Source of the DNA: Rhodopseudomonas sp. P2A-2r
GTDB lineage: Bacteria; Pseudomonadota; Alphaproteobacteria; Rhizobiales; Xanthobacteraceae
Direction of reading: 5' to 3'
Assembly: GCF_026015985.1 (NCBI RefSeq)
Contig: NZ_CP110389.1
Span: forward strand, 620,001 to 684,000
Length of the DNA: 64,000 nucleotides
The notes under the pieces are model-generated. The model worked only from the letters and a program-made list of their open reading frames with translations, ran no database searches and was not told the DNA's origin. Shown in pieces: positions 56,431 through 64,000 of the stretch (within the stretch, counting starts at the first letter, position 1; every line of letters starts with the position of its first letter). Position numbers and translations under genes: made by a program.

Positions 56431-57153
56431 ATGTGCAACCTCTATTCGATGACGAAGAATCAAGCTGCGATCCGCAATCTGTTTCCTGTTCAACGAGATC
56501 TGACCGGCAATTTGCCGTCGATGCCCGGTATCTTTCCTGACTACGCGGCTCCAATAATCCGCAACGCGCTAGACGGGCCGGAGCTGACGATGGCGCGATG
56601 GGGGATGCCTTCTTCGCAACTCGCGCTGATGGAGGCGACCAAGAAGCGCGCGGCAAAACTCGAAGCCAAGGGGAAGTCCGTAGACTTCAAGGAACTGCTG
56701 CGCATGGAGCCGGACAACGGCACCACCAACATCCGGAATGTCACCAGCAAGCACTGGAAGCGGTGGCTGGGACCTGAGAACCGCTGTCTTGTGCCCTTCA
56801 CGTCGTTCAGCGAATTCAGCAAGCTCGCCGGCGGCGATATTTGGTTCGCTCTCCACGAAACGCGTCCTCTCGCACTCTTCGCAGGCATCTGGACGAGCTG
56901 GACGTCGGTCCGGAAGGTCCGCGAGGGCGAAACAACGAACGACCTCTATGGCTTCCTAACAACAGAACCGAATGCCGAAGTCGGCGAAGTCCATCCTAAA
57001 GCCATGCCGGTGATCCTCACGACCTCAGAAGAATGCTGGCTTTGGATGACCGCACCCGCCGACGAGGCTTTGAAATTGCAAAGACCGCTGCCGAGCGGGT
57101 CGCTTCAGATTGTGGCGCGCGGGGTGAAAAAGGATGACGCTGGTGAGAAGTAG
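56431..57153 (+). CDS. SRAP-family abasic-site protein (YedK/HMCES-like)
   Basis: 240 residues from ATG 56,431, so that Cys2 follows the removed Met as this family requires. Key residues are C2 (MCNLYS), N100 (TNIRNVTSKHW), E128 (TSFSEF) and H188 (VHPKAMPVIL). The protein forms a covalent DNA-protein crosslink with abasic sites in single-stranded DNA, shielding them at stalled forks. It is 35 bases upstream of a membrane protein gene that overlaps dinB, suggesting a damage-tolerance unit. No LexA box was found. Confidence 0.88.
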   Translation: MCNLYSMTKNQAAIRNLFPVQRDLTGNLPSMPGIFPDYAAPIIRNALDGPELTMARWGMPSSQLALMEATKKRAAKLEAKGKSVDFKELLRMEPDNGTTNIRNVTSKHWKRWLGPENRCLVPFTSFSEFSKLAGGDIWFALHETRPLALFAGIWTSWTSVRKVREGETTNDLYGFLTTEPNAEVGEVHPKAMPVILTTSEECWLWMTAPADEALKLQRPLPSGSLQIVARGVKKDDAGEK

Positions 57154-57188
57154 GCCGTTTTCGCGAAAGCCGACGAGGATGACGCAAT

Positions 57189-57995
57189 ATGCTTCGCGAC
57201 GATGAGACAGCGGCCGTCAAGGTCCACCAGCGAAAACTGGAGCAGATGGCGCACGTAGCTCGGCGCTCACAATGGTTTTTTGTCGGCCTGTTCCTTTTCT
57301 GGGAGCTAGCAAACTTTACCGGGCTTTCATTTTTGCACCTACGCCGACTATCTGATGCCGAACTGGCCGATGCCGCCATCCGGTACAATTACCCTGAAAT
57401 CTATTCGAACGTAAGCGACCTCAAGAACGACTATTCGGTCTTTAACCCCGAGGTTTACTATTGGACCGATCTCACTGGCGAAGCGGGCAACCTGTTCTTG
57501 AACAAGCTTTTCGGTTGGAAGTATTTTCAGGTTCGGTTGCCCGACGCCGTCATAATGGTCTCCGCCGACGGGCAGCCGCAGTTCTCGCGGCCCTGTCGCG
57601 ATGGCTCTTGGTGTTCGCCATCCATCCAACCCGATACCCCCAAACTGGGAATCGTTGGCACAGTGCAAGATGGTCCTCCAAACTATGAAGCGAAACGAGA
57701 CTATACGGTTCGTTGGGTCAACGGTTCTCAGGGATCAGTCTTCATTTCCGGTCACTGCTTCGCGGCCTACAGCGAATCTCCAAAGGCGACGCTGCAGATC
57801 GTGGGAGCCAAGCCGGAGGACGTTGTCACGATAAGTGATATGTACGGTTATCGCTTGATCTCGATTCCTGACATCAAGCGGAGTGGCTACGGCAGCATCA
57901 AAATCTCACAGAAGGATTTTTCCGAATCGCAGCGATGCGATCCGTCTGTGCGGGCAAAATGGCCGAACGTCGGCGGAGCGTCATGGAAGCGGTAG
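57189..57995 (+). CDS. Membrane-anchored hypothetical protein between SRAP and dinB
   Basis: 268 residues. One membrane segment near the N terminus (WFFVGLFLFWELANFTG) is followed by a large, probably extracytoplasmic domain with two Cys pairs (RPCRDGSWC; SGHCFAAY and SQRCDPS). It overlaps dinB by 13 bases. No known family. Its place in a DNA-damage-like cluster is unexplained. Confidence 0.6.
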   Translation: MLRDDETAAVKVHQRKLEQMAHVARRSQWFFVGLFLFWELANFTGLSFLHLRRLSDAELADAAIRYNYPEIYSNVSDLKNDYSVFNPEVYYWTDLTGEAGNLFLNKLFGWKYFQVRLPDAVIMVSADGQPQFSRPCRDGSWCSPSIQPDTPKLGIVGTVQDGPPNYEAKRDYTVRWVNGSQGSVFISGHCFAAYSESPKATLQIVGAKPEDVVTISDMYGYRLISIPDIKRSGYGSIKISQKDFSESQRCDPSVRAKWPNVGGASWKR

Positions 57996-59089
57996 CGACG
58001 GGACCACTTGAAGGCGGTTCGGCTCAGCGCAAAATCATCCACGTTGACATGGACGCCTTCTATGCATCGGTCGAGCAGCGGGATAATCCCGATCTGCGTG
58101 GAAAGCCGGTCGCTGTCGGCGGGTCGCGGGAACGGGGCGTAGTCGCCGCTGCCAGCTACGAGGCCCGCAAGTTTGGGGTCCGATCCGCGATGCCCTCGGT
58201 TACGGCACAACGACAATGCCCCGACCTGGTCTTCGTGAAACCTCGGTTTGATGTTTACAAAGGCATCTCCGAAGAAATCCGGAGTATCTTTGCGGAGCAC
58301 ACGTCGCTGATCGAGCCGCTATCGCTCGACGAGGCCTATCTCGACGTCACCGAAAATTACAAAGGGATTCCGCTGGCCCGCGACATTGCTCTGGAAATTC
58401 GAGCGACCATCAAAGCTAGGACGGGCCTCAATGCGTCTGCGGGTATCTCCTACAACAAGTTTCTAGCCAAGCTGGCTTCGGACCATCGAAAGCCAAATGG
58501 GCAATATGTCATAACCCCGGAGATGGGACCTGCGTTCGTAAAAACTCTGCCGGTCGGCAAATTCCACGGAATTGGCCCGGCTACGGCTGCCAAGCTGCAA
58601 TCCTTCGGAATTCACTCCGGGCTCGACCTCCGCAACCAAACGCTCTCCTTCCTCGAAGCACACTTCGGTAAAGCGGGGGCTTACTTCTATTCGATTTCTC
58701 GTGGGATCGACCACCGGCCGGTCCGATCAAACCGGGTTCGAAAGTCGGTCGGTGCGGAAAATACATTCTCGCAGGACCTTACCGATTTCGATGCGTTAGC
58801 CGAGGAGCTGGGGCCGCTGATCGACAAAGTCTGGAACTATTGCGAAAAGTCCGGCGTCAGGGGGCGGACAGTGACGTTGAAGGTCAAGTTCGCCGATTTC
58901 GAAATCATCTCGCGCAGTCACTCGCTCGTCGATGCCGTTTCTGATCGTGCGAATATCGAGCGTGTCGCACGGCAATTACTAAAAAACCTATTGCCTCTTC
59001 CGAAAGCAGTGCGTCTGCTTGGGGTATCGATCTCTGCGCTTTCTGCGGTTGATGAATCCGATATTCCACAGCTTGCATTCAACCTGTGA
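57983..59089 (+). CDS. dinB: DNA polymerase IV (Y family)
   Basis: 368 residues from ATG 57,983 (an earlier in-frame Met at 57,935 would lengthen it). Catalytic acids are D22 (IIHVDMDAFYASVEQ), D116 and E117 (SLDEAYLDVT). The helix-hairpin-helix region is VGKFHGIGPATAAKL, and the little finger follows. It copies past DNA damage with low fidelity and no proofreading. The C terminus, PQLAFNL, resembles a clamp-binding peptide. An accessory copy on an island may raise mutation rate. Confidence 0.92.
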   Translation: MEAVATGPLEGGSAQRKIIHVDMDAFYASVEQRDNPDLRGKPVAVGGSRERGVVAAASYEARKFGVRSAMPSVTAQRQCPDLVFVKPRFDVYKGISEEIRSIFAEHTSLIEPLSLDEAYLDVTENYKGIPLARDIALEIRATIKARTGLNASAGISYNKFLAKLASDHRKPNGQYVITPEMGPAFVKTLPVGKFHGIGPATAAKLQSFGIHSGLDLRNQTLSFLEAHFGKAGAYFYSISRGIDHRPVRSNRVRKSVGAENTFSQDLTDFDALAEELGPLIDKVWNYCEKSGVRGRTVTLKVKFADFEIISRSHSLVDAVSDRANIERVARQLLKNLLPLPKAVRLLGVSISALSAVDESDIPQLAFNL

Positions 59090-59105
59090 GGCTAACGTTT
59101 TAATG

Positions 59106-60191
59106 TCACACTTTCCATGGCCGCTTGTGGTCCTTGCGCAACTCATCCCATTCCAGCCGATAGCTAAAATCTCGAAGATAAAAGCTTCCGTTGATCGCCT
59201 CCGGCAACTCGACTGATAGACGTCCGCTAAACGCGTGTTGTCGAAGCGACCTCATCGAATGCGGCAGGTCCCTGAGGGCGTCATACTTCATCGCTTCCAG
59301 CAAGTCCCTCCCTCGTGATCCGCCGGAAAATACGAGTTTATCCAAATAGTAATTCTTCGTGATTGACCGGACGGCACGCTGGACGCCCGGACGAGCATCT
59401 GCACCAGCATATTGGCGAAAACGCCCTGACATTTCGTAGACGGAATCGTCACCATGGGACTGAGCGCGCTTCAATGGCTTCTCCCATACCCGATATTCGC
59501 CCGTCGGTTCCTTACTGATGTAATTCCCCAACTCTGCCAACGTCCCGTCCTCGATTTCTTCGTAGTGCATAACCGGACAGCCGGGCACGAAAGCTCTGAC
59601 TGACGAGTTGACGGTTCGCCTGATCCTGACAAGCCGCTCGTGGTCCGCATCTGAAGTAATGACGTGAGCATGATACGACAAGACAGGGCTACGTCTGCGG
59701 CCTTCGCCGAAGTTCGTGTATGGAGCGATGTCGATATGACCTATGAAGTCGATTCCCAAAAGCTGCTGACGGACCCACGCCTGTATACTGCGAATATCGA
59801 AATCGTTCGCAGCATACATGCTCAATGCAAATTGCCCGGGCGTGAGCGTAACAAAGTGACTCGAAGTCTCGCCCACGAATTGTCTGAGATGGTGATTAAA
59901 AATACGGTTGAACTTGATGCAGGCCTCTGGATTGTTCATAGCCAAAAACGGCGCATCGCAGGGCAGCATCTCTCGAAGGAGCGCCTCTTTCTTGGCCATC
60001 GAAAGTTTGCAAAATCCACTGTTGATGTGCCAATCCAAATACGCGGCATGTAGGCGAGCATATCTGGAATATTCAAACTCGTCGAAATTTACGCGCCACC
60101 GGCGCTCATCCTCCTTCCGTTTGCGGTCCTCCTCTTTCTTCAGTTCACGCTGCTCGCGCTTCATTCGTGCCTGTACCGGGTTGTAGGGCAT
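59106..60191 (-). CDS. Probable HUH-endonuclease replication initiator (Rep-like)
   Basis: 361 residues. After a charged N-terminal coil (residues 9-31), motif I is HFVTLTPGQF (112-121), motif II SYHAHVIT has the His-x-His metal site (H174, H176), and motif III is LGNYISKE with the candidate nucleophile Y224 and Lys227. This order and spacing fit rolling-circle Rep proteins. It would nick the element at its origin and start single-strand replication. A G-rich region with an inverted repeat lies just upstream. The motifs are clear but the family is not one I can name. Confidence 0.55.
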   Translation of the reverse strand: MPYNPVQARMKREQRELKKEEDRKRKEDERRWRVNFDEFEYSRYARLHAAYLDWHINSGFCKLSMAKKEALLREMLPCDAPFLAMNNPEACIKFNRIFNHHLRQFVGETSSHFVTLTPGQFALSMYAANDFDIRSIQAWVRQQLLGIDFIGHIDIAPYTNFGEGRRRSPVLSYHAHVITSDADHERLVRIRRTVNSSVRAFVPGCPVMHYEEIEDGTLAELGNYISKEPTGEYRVWEKPLKRAQSHGDDSVYEMSGRFRQYAGADARPGVQRAVRSITKNYYLDKLVFSGGSRGRDLLEAMKYDALRDLPHSMRSLRQHAFSGRLSVELPEAINGSFYLRDFSYRLEWDELRKDHKRPWKV

Positions 60192-60468
60192 ATCTCAGCT
60201 ATCCAGTTAGGTGGGGGGTACGAGGGGCAGTTGCCCCAACGGGGGGCATAGTGGGCTGGCCGATGGGGTAAATCGGGTCATTATCGGGGTTTGTTTTGGA
60301 AATGGGGGGATACAAGGATGACCACCCCTTACTGTTTTACGGTGGCGATAGAATGCGTTTTGCTGTCGCTTCTATCTGCGAAATCGCGCTGGAACTATGA
60401 ATCCCTTAGCTGAGCGAAGATCTGCCGGAACGCGAGTACCGGCAGATAGATTCGAGGCGCATGTGGCG
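60192..60468. other. G-tract-rich region upstream of rep, candidate origin
   Basis: The plus strand has at least eight G-tracts of 3-6 bases between 60,213 and 60,309 and the inverted repeat GGGGCA-GT-TGCCCC (60,224-60,237). It precedes the rep start on the minus strand. It could be the double-strand origin or a rep control region. No gene was seen in this gap. Confidence 0.4.
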
Positions 60469-61338
60469 CTATGTTTTTGCACGCTTCTGCAATCGGTTGA
60501 GAAACGACTGCTTGTTTCTTTCTAGAGCCGCCTTCACGCGCTTTGCTGCTGCCAATTGGTGCAAAGATTTTGCACAATCTCTCGTTTCATAGAGTTCGTA
60601 CGATAGCCTCACGCGCGCAAGCTTCCCATTGGCAACTTTCCAAGCGACCCGCGCTAGGTCATCTCCCTCGAAAAATCCGAGGTCGATGCTTCCGGCAAGG
60701 CGATTCACTCCCAATTCGAATCGACCCGTATTCACAGTAGAAGCCTTGCTTGCCCCTCGCTGACGTCGCTGGTGCAAGATCTTCGAAACATCTGCGGCAG
60801 AAACTCGATCAATGAAGTAGCTCCGAAGCTGGTGAGCCCAATTTCGAGCTCGAGTGCTTTCATCGCCAAAGATAAAGCGAAGATAATGGAATAATATCTG
60901 CGTATCCGCCCTATCCGGTTCGGTGCGATTAGCTCGGAACGGCCGATGCGGCACGGCGCTCCTTGTCGCATGGAGCGCGGTCTCGTAGGCGGCAATGGCG
61001 GTCTCACGGATGAACCGATGATCCGGGGACTTCTTGTTCAGATAGACGGCTCGAACCGCTTCGCAGTGCGACGGAAGGTCACTGTGTGCGACGTCGAGAA
61101 GGCGGGGAACAACACCTTTCGTAGTGTTCGTGGTGTTGATCCGTCCTGCCTTTGCGCCGGACTGGTGGCGAACGATTGTCGACTTCAACAAACGAGACTT
61201 GTTGCCCGAGGGCCTAAGGTTGACATTCGGCAATTTCGGCGTTGCCGGAGTTGCTCCGGCTGTCCGGCCCGGAGCGGCCATAGCCGGTCTGGACAGGATG
61301 CCGCCCGTTGAACCGGAGCGATGGTGATTCTGCTGCAT
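60469..61338 (-). CDS. Hypothetical basic protein, 289 residues
   Basis: An Arg/Ser/Pro-rich N terminus (residues 1-75) precedes a mostly helical, basic region (RETAIAAYETALHATRSAVP, DTQILFHYLRFIFGDESTRA, RVSAADVSKILHQRRQRGA). It lies 9 bases after the AlpA-like gene on the same strand, so the two are co-transcribed. It may be a DNA-binding partner of the element; no family recognised. Confidence 0.55.
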   Translation of the reverse strand: MQQNHHRSGSTGGILSRPAMAAPGRTAGATPATPKLPNVNLRPSGNKSRLLKSTIVRHQSGAKAGRINTTNTTKGVVPRLLDVAHSDLPSHCEAVRAVYLNKKSPDHRFIRETAIAAYETALHATRSAVPHRPFRANRTEPDRADTQILFHYLRFIFGDESTRARNWAHQLRSYFIDRVSAADVSKILHQRRQRGASKASTVNTGRFELGVNRLAGSIDLGFFEGDDLARVAWKVANGKLARVRLSYELYETRDCAKSLHQLAAAKRVKAALERNKQSFLNRLQKRAKT

Positions 61339-61347
61339 AACAATCTC

Positions 61348-61770
61348 CTATTTTACAGGGGTAGATACAGGTCGGCGGCCGCCGAAATTGACGGTCGCCT
61401 TGCTGATTGCGGATGAGGACATGACATGCGGCGCGGCCGCCAAGCTTTGCTCGACGAACGGCGAGGTCGCCTCAGAGCAAATCGATGGATCGGCCGAGAC
61501 GGAAGAGTCTTGTGCGAGCGGCGACGCATTTTCATCACCGAAGAAAGCTCTGCGGAGATCATGAACCCAAAATGCAGTGACTTTGGGCGACAGCTTCACA
61601 ACCGGAATTGCGTGCTTCTTCACGAGCACCCAAAACTGTGCCTTCGAGAACGGCAAAATTCCGCCGGGCGCAATGATCTGGTCGCAGCGCAGCAGGCCAA
61701 ACATCGGCCAGCCGTCCTTGGCTATTTCGATGCGCCTAATGGGGCGCGGCTTTTTGCTCTGCTTGGTCAT
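61348..61770 (-). CDS. AlpA-like/excisionase-type DNA-binding protein
   Basis: 140 residues. Residues ~20-75 (DQIIAPGGILPFSKAQFWVL, KKHAIPVVKLSPKVTAFWVH) resemble the short winged-helix of AlpA/Xis proteins, which control integrase genes or aid excision. The C-terminal half is low-complexity and Ser/Ala-rich. It is in an operon with the gene at 60,469 and near the integrase, fitting an element-control role by inference. Confidence 0.55.
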   Translation of the reverse strand: MTKQSKKPRPIRRIEIAKDGWPMFGLLRCDQIIAPGGILPFSKAQFWVLVKKHAIPVVKLSPKVTAFWVHDLRRAFFGDENASPLAQDSSVSADPSICSEATSPFVEQSLAAAPHVMSSSAISKATVNFGGRRPVSTPVK

Positions 61771-61858
61771 GAGCCGTTTCTAGCGGCGCATGAAATTTCG
61801 AGGACGAGTTCGAGTCGCTGAAGACGAATTCGTCTTAAAATCTACTAAGATATTGGTT

Positions 61859-62908
61859 TTAGATGACTTTTTTCTCGTTCCAAGCCTTCCTCGATCCCCC
61901 GGAAAGATGATTGAATGATTCTCTTAGGTGCTTACGTATCGTGTCCGCGTGGAGAAGATCACTGGGATCTAAGACATGCCCCATCCATGTCCTCAAATTC
62001 TCAAAAAAACGGCTACGGTCGTCCTGAGGACTGAAAAGCGGAGAATCCTGTGCAGATGCAGGTCGTCGGATGCAGGCGGTCAAACCGATGCACAGCTTGC
62101 GAAGAGAGTCGTTCTCCTTCGCTTCTGATCCAGAAGTCTTCTGACTTAGCCTTTCTTCCAATTCGTTGATCCGGGCTTCCGCATTTGACAGTTGCAGCTC
62201 AAGATATTCCCGACTTGATCGGGGCCTGCAATCAAGCATCATTTGGTGGATTTTGAAGCGCTCACCGTCAATCGCCCAATCCATCAATTCCTGCGGTGTC
62301 GCAACTAAAGGAAGATGTTGGGGATGGCCGAGCGGCAAAGAATTTGCCATCTCCATGACTCGTAACCGCCGGGCCTGCTCTCGTGCAACAGGCCCCTTGG
62401 AGATCCTCGGATGTTCGGCTGGCGTTCGCCCCATCGAGTAGGCGGCAAACTCCTTGAAGTTCCAAACCGGTTTCTTCAAGCGCGATACTAAGATCTCTAA
62501 ATCAATTTTTGGAAGGGCGCGGTTGTCGGCCTCCCACATTAGAGCGAGGCGGTCGTAATCAGAATAAAATAACTCCAAATCATCCAGCAGATTTATCAGA
62601 TCTTCGGGCACGTCGTCGTCTGCGATATTATAAACCTTGCGTTCCCTCGGGTCTCCAAAGTGCTCTTGAACGACTGTCAGCTGCCTATCAATTGCTGAAA
62701 CCAAGAGGTCCTCGTCCAACATTTCGTCAGGCAGGGTGTGATCTGGTAAGATTTCGCTGATGAGGCGACTGCCGTTCACGACCTCAGCTATTTTCGTAGC
62801 TGAAGAATGTGGCTCTCGAATTGCAAATAACTTTGCCAGCGGCGTCAGGTTTGGGATGTGGTTTCGTTTTAGTGTTGCCAGAATCTGAATTTCTTCATGC
62901 GATAACAT
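61859..62908 (-). CDS. Hypothetical protein, 349 residues, coupled to the integrase
   Basis: The ATG at 62,908 directly abuts the integrase stop (62,909-62,911), so the two are translated together. Central coiled-coil-like stretch: YLELQLSNAEARINELEERL. Also SHEEIQILATLKRNHIPNLT at the start. No family recognised. Its place between integrase and AlpA-like gene suggests an element-specific function. Confidence 0.6.
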   Translation of the reverse strand: MLSHEEIQILATLKRNHIPNLTPLAKLFAIREPHSSATKIAEVVNGSRLISEILPDHTLPDEMLDEDLLVSAIDRQLTVVQEHFGDPRERKVYNIADDDVPEDLINLLDDLELFYSDYDRLALMWEADNRALPKIDLEILVSRLKKPVWNFKEFAAYSMGRTPAEHPRISKGPVAREQARRLRVMEMANSLPLGHPQHLPLVATPQELMDWAIDGERFKIHQMMLDCRPRSSREYLELQLSNAEARINELEERLSQKTSGSEAKENDSLRKLCIGLTACIRRPASAQDSPLFSPQDDRSRFFENLRTWMGHVLDPSDLLHADTIRKHLRESFNHLSGGSRKAWNEKKVI

Positions 62909-64000
62909 TTAGAGCAGCTTTCCTGTTTCTAAAAAATTGGCCCAGTCTGCCATCAATGCACGCCGCCGCTCGAACATGTCCCCGCGACGATACGCAGCTT
63001 CCGTCTTGTTCTTGATCGTATGCGCCAGTGCCATTTCGCACACGTCGGCTGGATGTGCCGTTGTTTCACCGGCCCAATCGCGAAACGATGAACGGAAGCC
63101 GTGAGTGGTGTAAGGAAGCTTGGCGCGCTTTAAGACTTCGAGCAATGTCATGTTTGACGGCGGGCGCTCAACATTGCGGCCAACAAAAATAAAATTGCTT
63201 GTCGGACTCATCAATCGAGCCTGATCGAGCAATGCAATCGCACGCGCAACGAGCGGCACCCTGTGTTCCCGCTCCGCTTTCATGCGCTCAGACGGAATCG
63301 TCCACGTTGAACCCTCAATGTCGATCTCTGACCACAGCGCTCCGAGCACCTCATTCGTCCGGGCGGCCGTAAGGATCAGAAATTCAAGAGGAATATGGGA
63401 CGCCGCATTGCCGTTCGACTCCCGAAGAGCCTTGACGAATGCGGGCACATCCTTGAACGGCATCGCGGCATGGTGGCCCTTGCGGGCCTTTTGCTTTTGC
63501 AAGCCATGCTTGGCACCCTCCACGGGATTGTCACCGGTCCGATGACCGGCGGCTTTTGCCCAGTCGAACACGACCTCAATCCGCTGAGCAACTCGGCGAG
63601 CGGTCTCTTCTTTGGACGTCCATATCGGAAAAAGGACCTTCAACACGTCCGGGGTGCCGACTATGTTGATAGGCAAATCGCCTATGAACGGGAACGCATA
63701 CATCTTGAGGGTGGAGATCCACTGCGCTGCATGCTTCTGGTTTTTGTAACCGGCCTTGCGATCATTGTGCACGAGCTCAGCCGCTTCCTTGAAGGTGGGG
63801 ATAATCGCTCGTTTCTTCTTGTCGTCGAAAAGCGGGTCGCCACCCTGTCTAGCAATCTTGCGATAGGCGAGAGCTTTTTCGCGAGCTTCAGCCAAAGGCA
63901 CCAGCGCAGCGCTGCCTAACCCTATGTCGCACCGCTTCCGCTTGATGACGACGCGCAAAAGCCAGCGTTTTGCGCCAGTTGTATCGACGACGAGGTAGAG
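62909..64000 (-). CDS. P4-type tyrosine integrase (5' end beyond the window)
   Basis: Open from the right edge; 363 residues visible. The N-terminal DUF4102-like part is RCDIGLGSAALVPLAEAREK. The catalytic residues are an Arg in TAARTNEVLGALW, HxxR in THGFRSSFRDWAGE, a following His in LAHTIKNKTEAAYRR, and a Tyr in EAAYRRGDMFERRR. It recombines attP with a tRNA gene. Transcribed leftward with its start off the right edge, it may sit next to a target site just outside the window. Confidence 0.93.
   Translation of the reverse strand, partial: LYLVVDTTGAKRWLLRVVIKRKRCDIGLGSAALVPLAEAREKALAYRKIARQGGDPLFDDKKKRAIIPTFKEAAELVHNDRKAGYKNQKHAAQWISTLKMYAFPFIGDLPINIVGTPDVLKVLFPIWTSKEETARRVAQRIEVVFDWAKAAGHRTGDNPVEGAKHGLQKQKARKGHHAAMPFKDVPAFVKALRESNGNAASHIPLEFLILTAARTNEVLGALWSEIDIEGSTWTIPSERMKAEREHRVPLVARAIALLDQARLMSPTSNFIFVGRNVERPPSNMTLLEVLKRAKLPYTTHGFRSSFRDWAGETTAHPADVCEMALAHTIKNKTEAAYRRGDMFERRRALMADWANFLETGKLL

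Larger units (their letters stand above)
32169..64000. mobile_element. Genomic island between tRNA-Ser and a P4-type integrase
   Basis: From the tRNA-Ser 3' end the sequence becomes visibly more AT-rich. The genes are restriction enzymes, a serine recombinase, many small unknown proteins, a HUH-like Rep, an AlpA-like regulator and a tyrosine integrase that runs off the right end. The right attachment site is outside the window, and no second copy of the tRNA 3' end was seen inside. It may be one island or two abutting ones, since P4-type integrases usually sit next to their target tRNA. Confidence 0.7.

Noticed and set aside
32079..64000. A second copy of the tRNA-Ser 3' end as right attachment site
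   Set aside because: I found no copy by eye inside the window; it may lie beyond 64,000.

Overview
The window looks like chromosomal DNA of a Bradyrhizobium / Rhodopseudomonas / Tardiphaga-type alphaproteobacterium (Nitrobacteraceae). The pointers are GC-rich coding, a GcrA cell-cycle regulator, the phoR-pstSCAB-phoU-phoB order, DUF3175 and DUF3768 proteins, and several dispersed palindromic repeat families. No database was searched; family names come from recognised motifs and sequence feel.

Bases 1 to about 32.1 kb are core-like and GC-rich. They hold the end of a GntR/FCD regulator facing a biuret/allophanate hydrolase pair; an SDR oxidoreductase and a polysaccharide deacetylase; an OmpA-family protein with two small followers; and a YbhN-like membrane protein. 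Next comes the complete phosphate-starvation locus (phoR, Pho box, pstSCAB, phoU, phoB), then gcrA, argDF, hslO and apaG. After these come opgC with two SGNH hydrolases, a chemotaxis receptor, DUF3175, and a sugar transporter with otsB and otsA (trehalose synthesis). Palindromic repeats fill the gaps, mostly where genes converge. One non-coding stretch (20.5-21.05 kb) has its own near-consensus promoter and a large branched fold.

A tRNA-Ser(GGA) at 32,079-32,168 marks the edge of an accessory region that runs off the right end, where a P4-type tyrosine integrase is cut by the window edge. Its left part is a restriction block on the minus strand: a GmrSD-like DUF262/DUF1524 enzyme and a type I system (hsdR, hsdM, hsdS). 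The middle (41.6-55 kb) has a serine recombinase and many small secreted or membrane proteins of unknown function, including a divergent paralogous pair and copies of a ~105-bp repeat. The right part holds zinc-finger-like small proteins, an SRAP (YedK/HMCES) protein, a membrane protein and DNA polymerase IV in a row. It ends with a mobile-element core: a probable HUH replication initiator with a G-tract-rich upstream region, an AlpA-like regulator, two unknown proteins and the integrase.

A striking property of this sequence is a set of single-base indels in otherwise intact genes: argD, hslO, opgC, the first SGNH hydrolase, hsdR, hsdM, hsdS, an exported protein at 46.0 kb and a small membrane protein at 55.2 kb. 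Most are one missing base, often in a short homopolymer, which points to assembly error rather than decay. Coordinates for these genes are given as the reconstructed full span.
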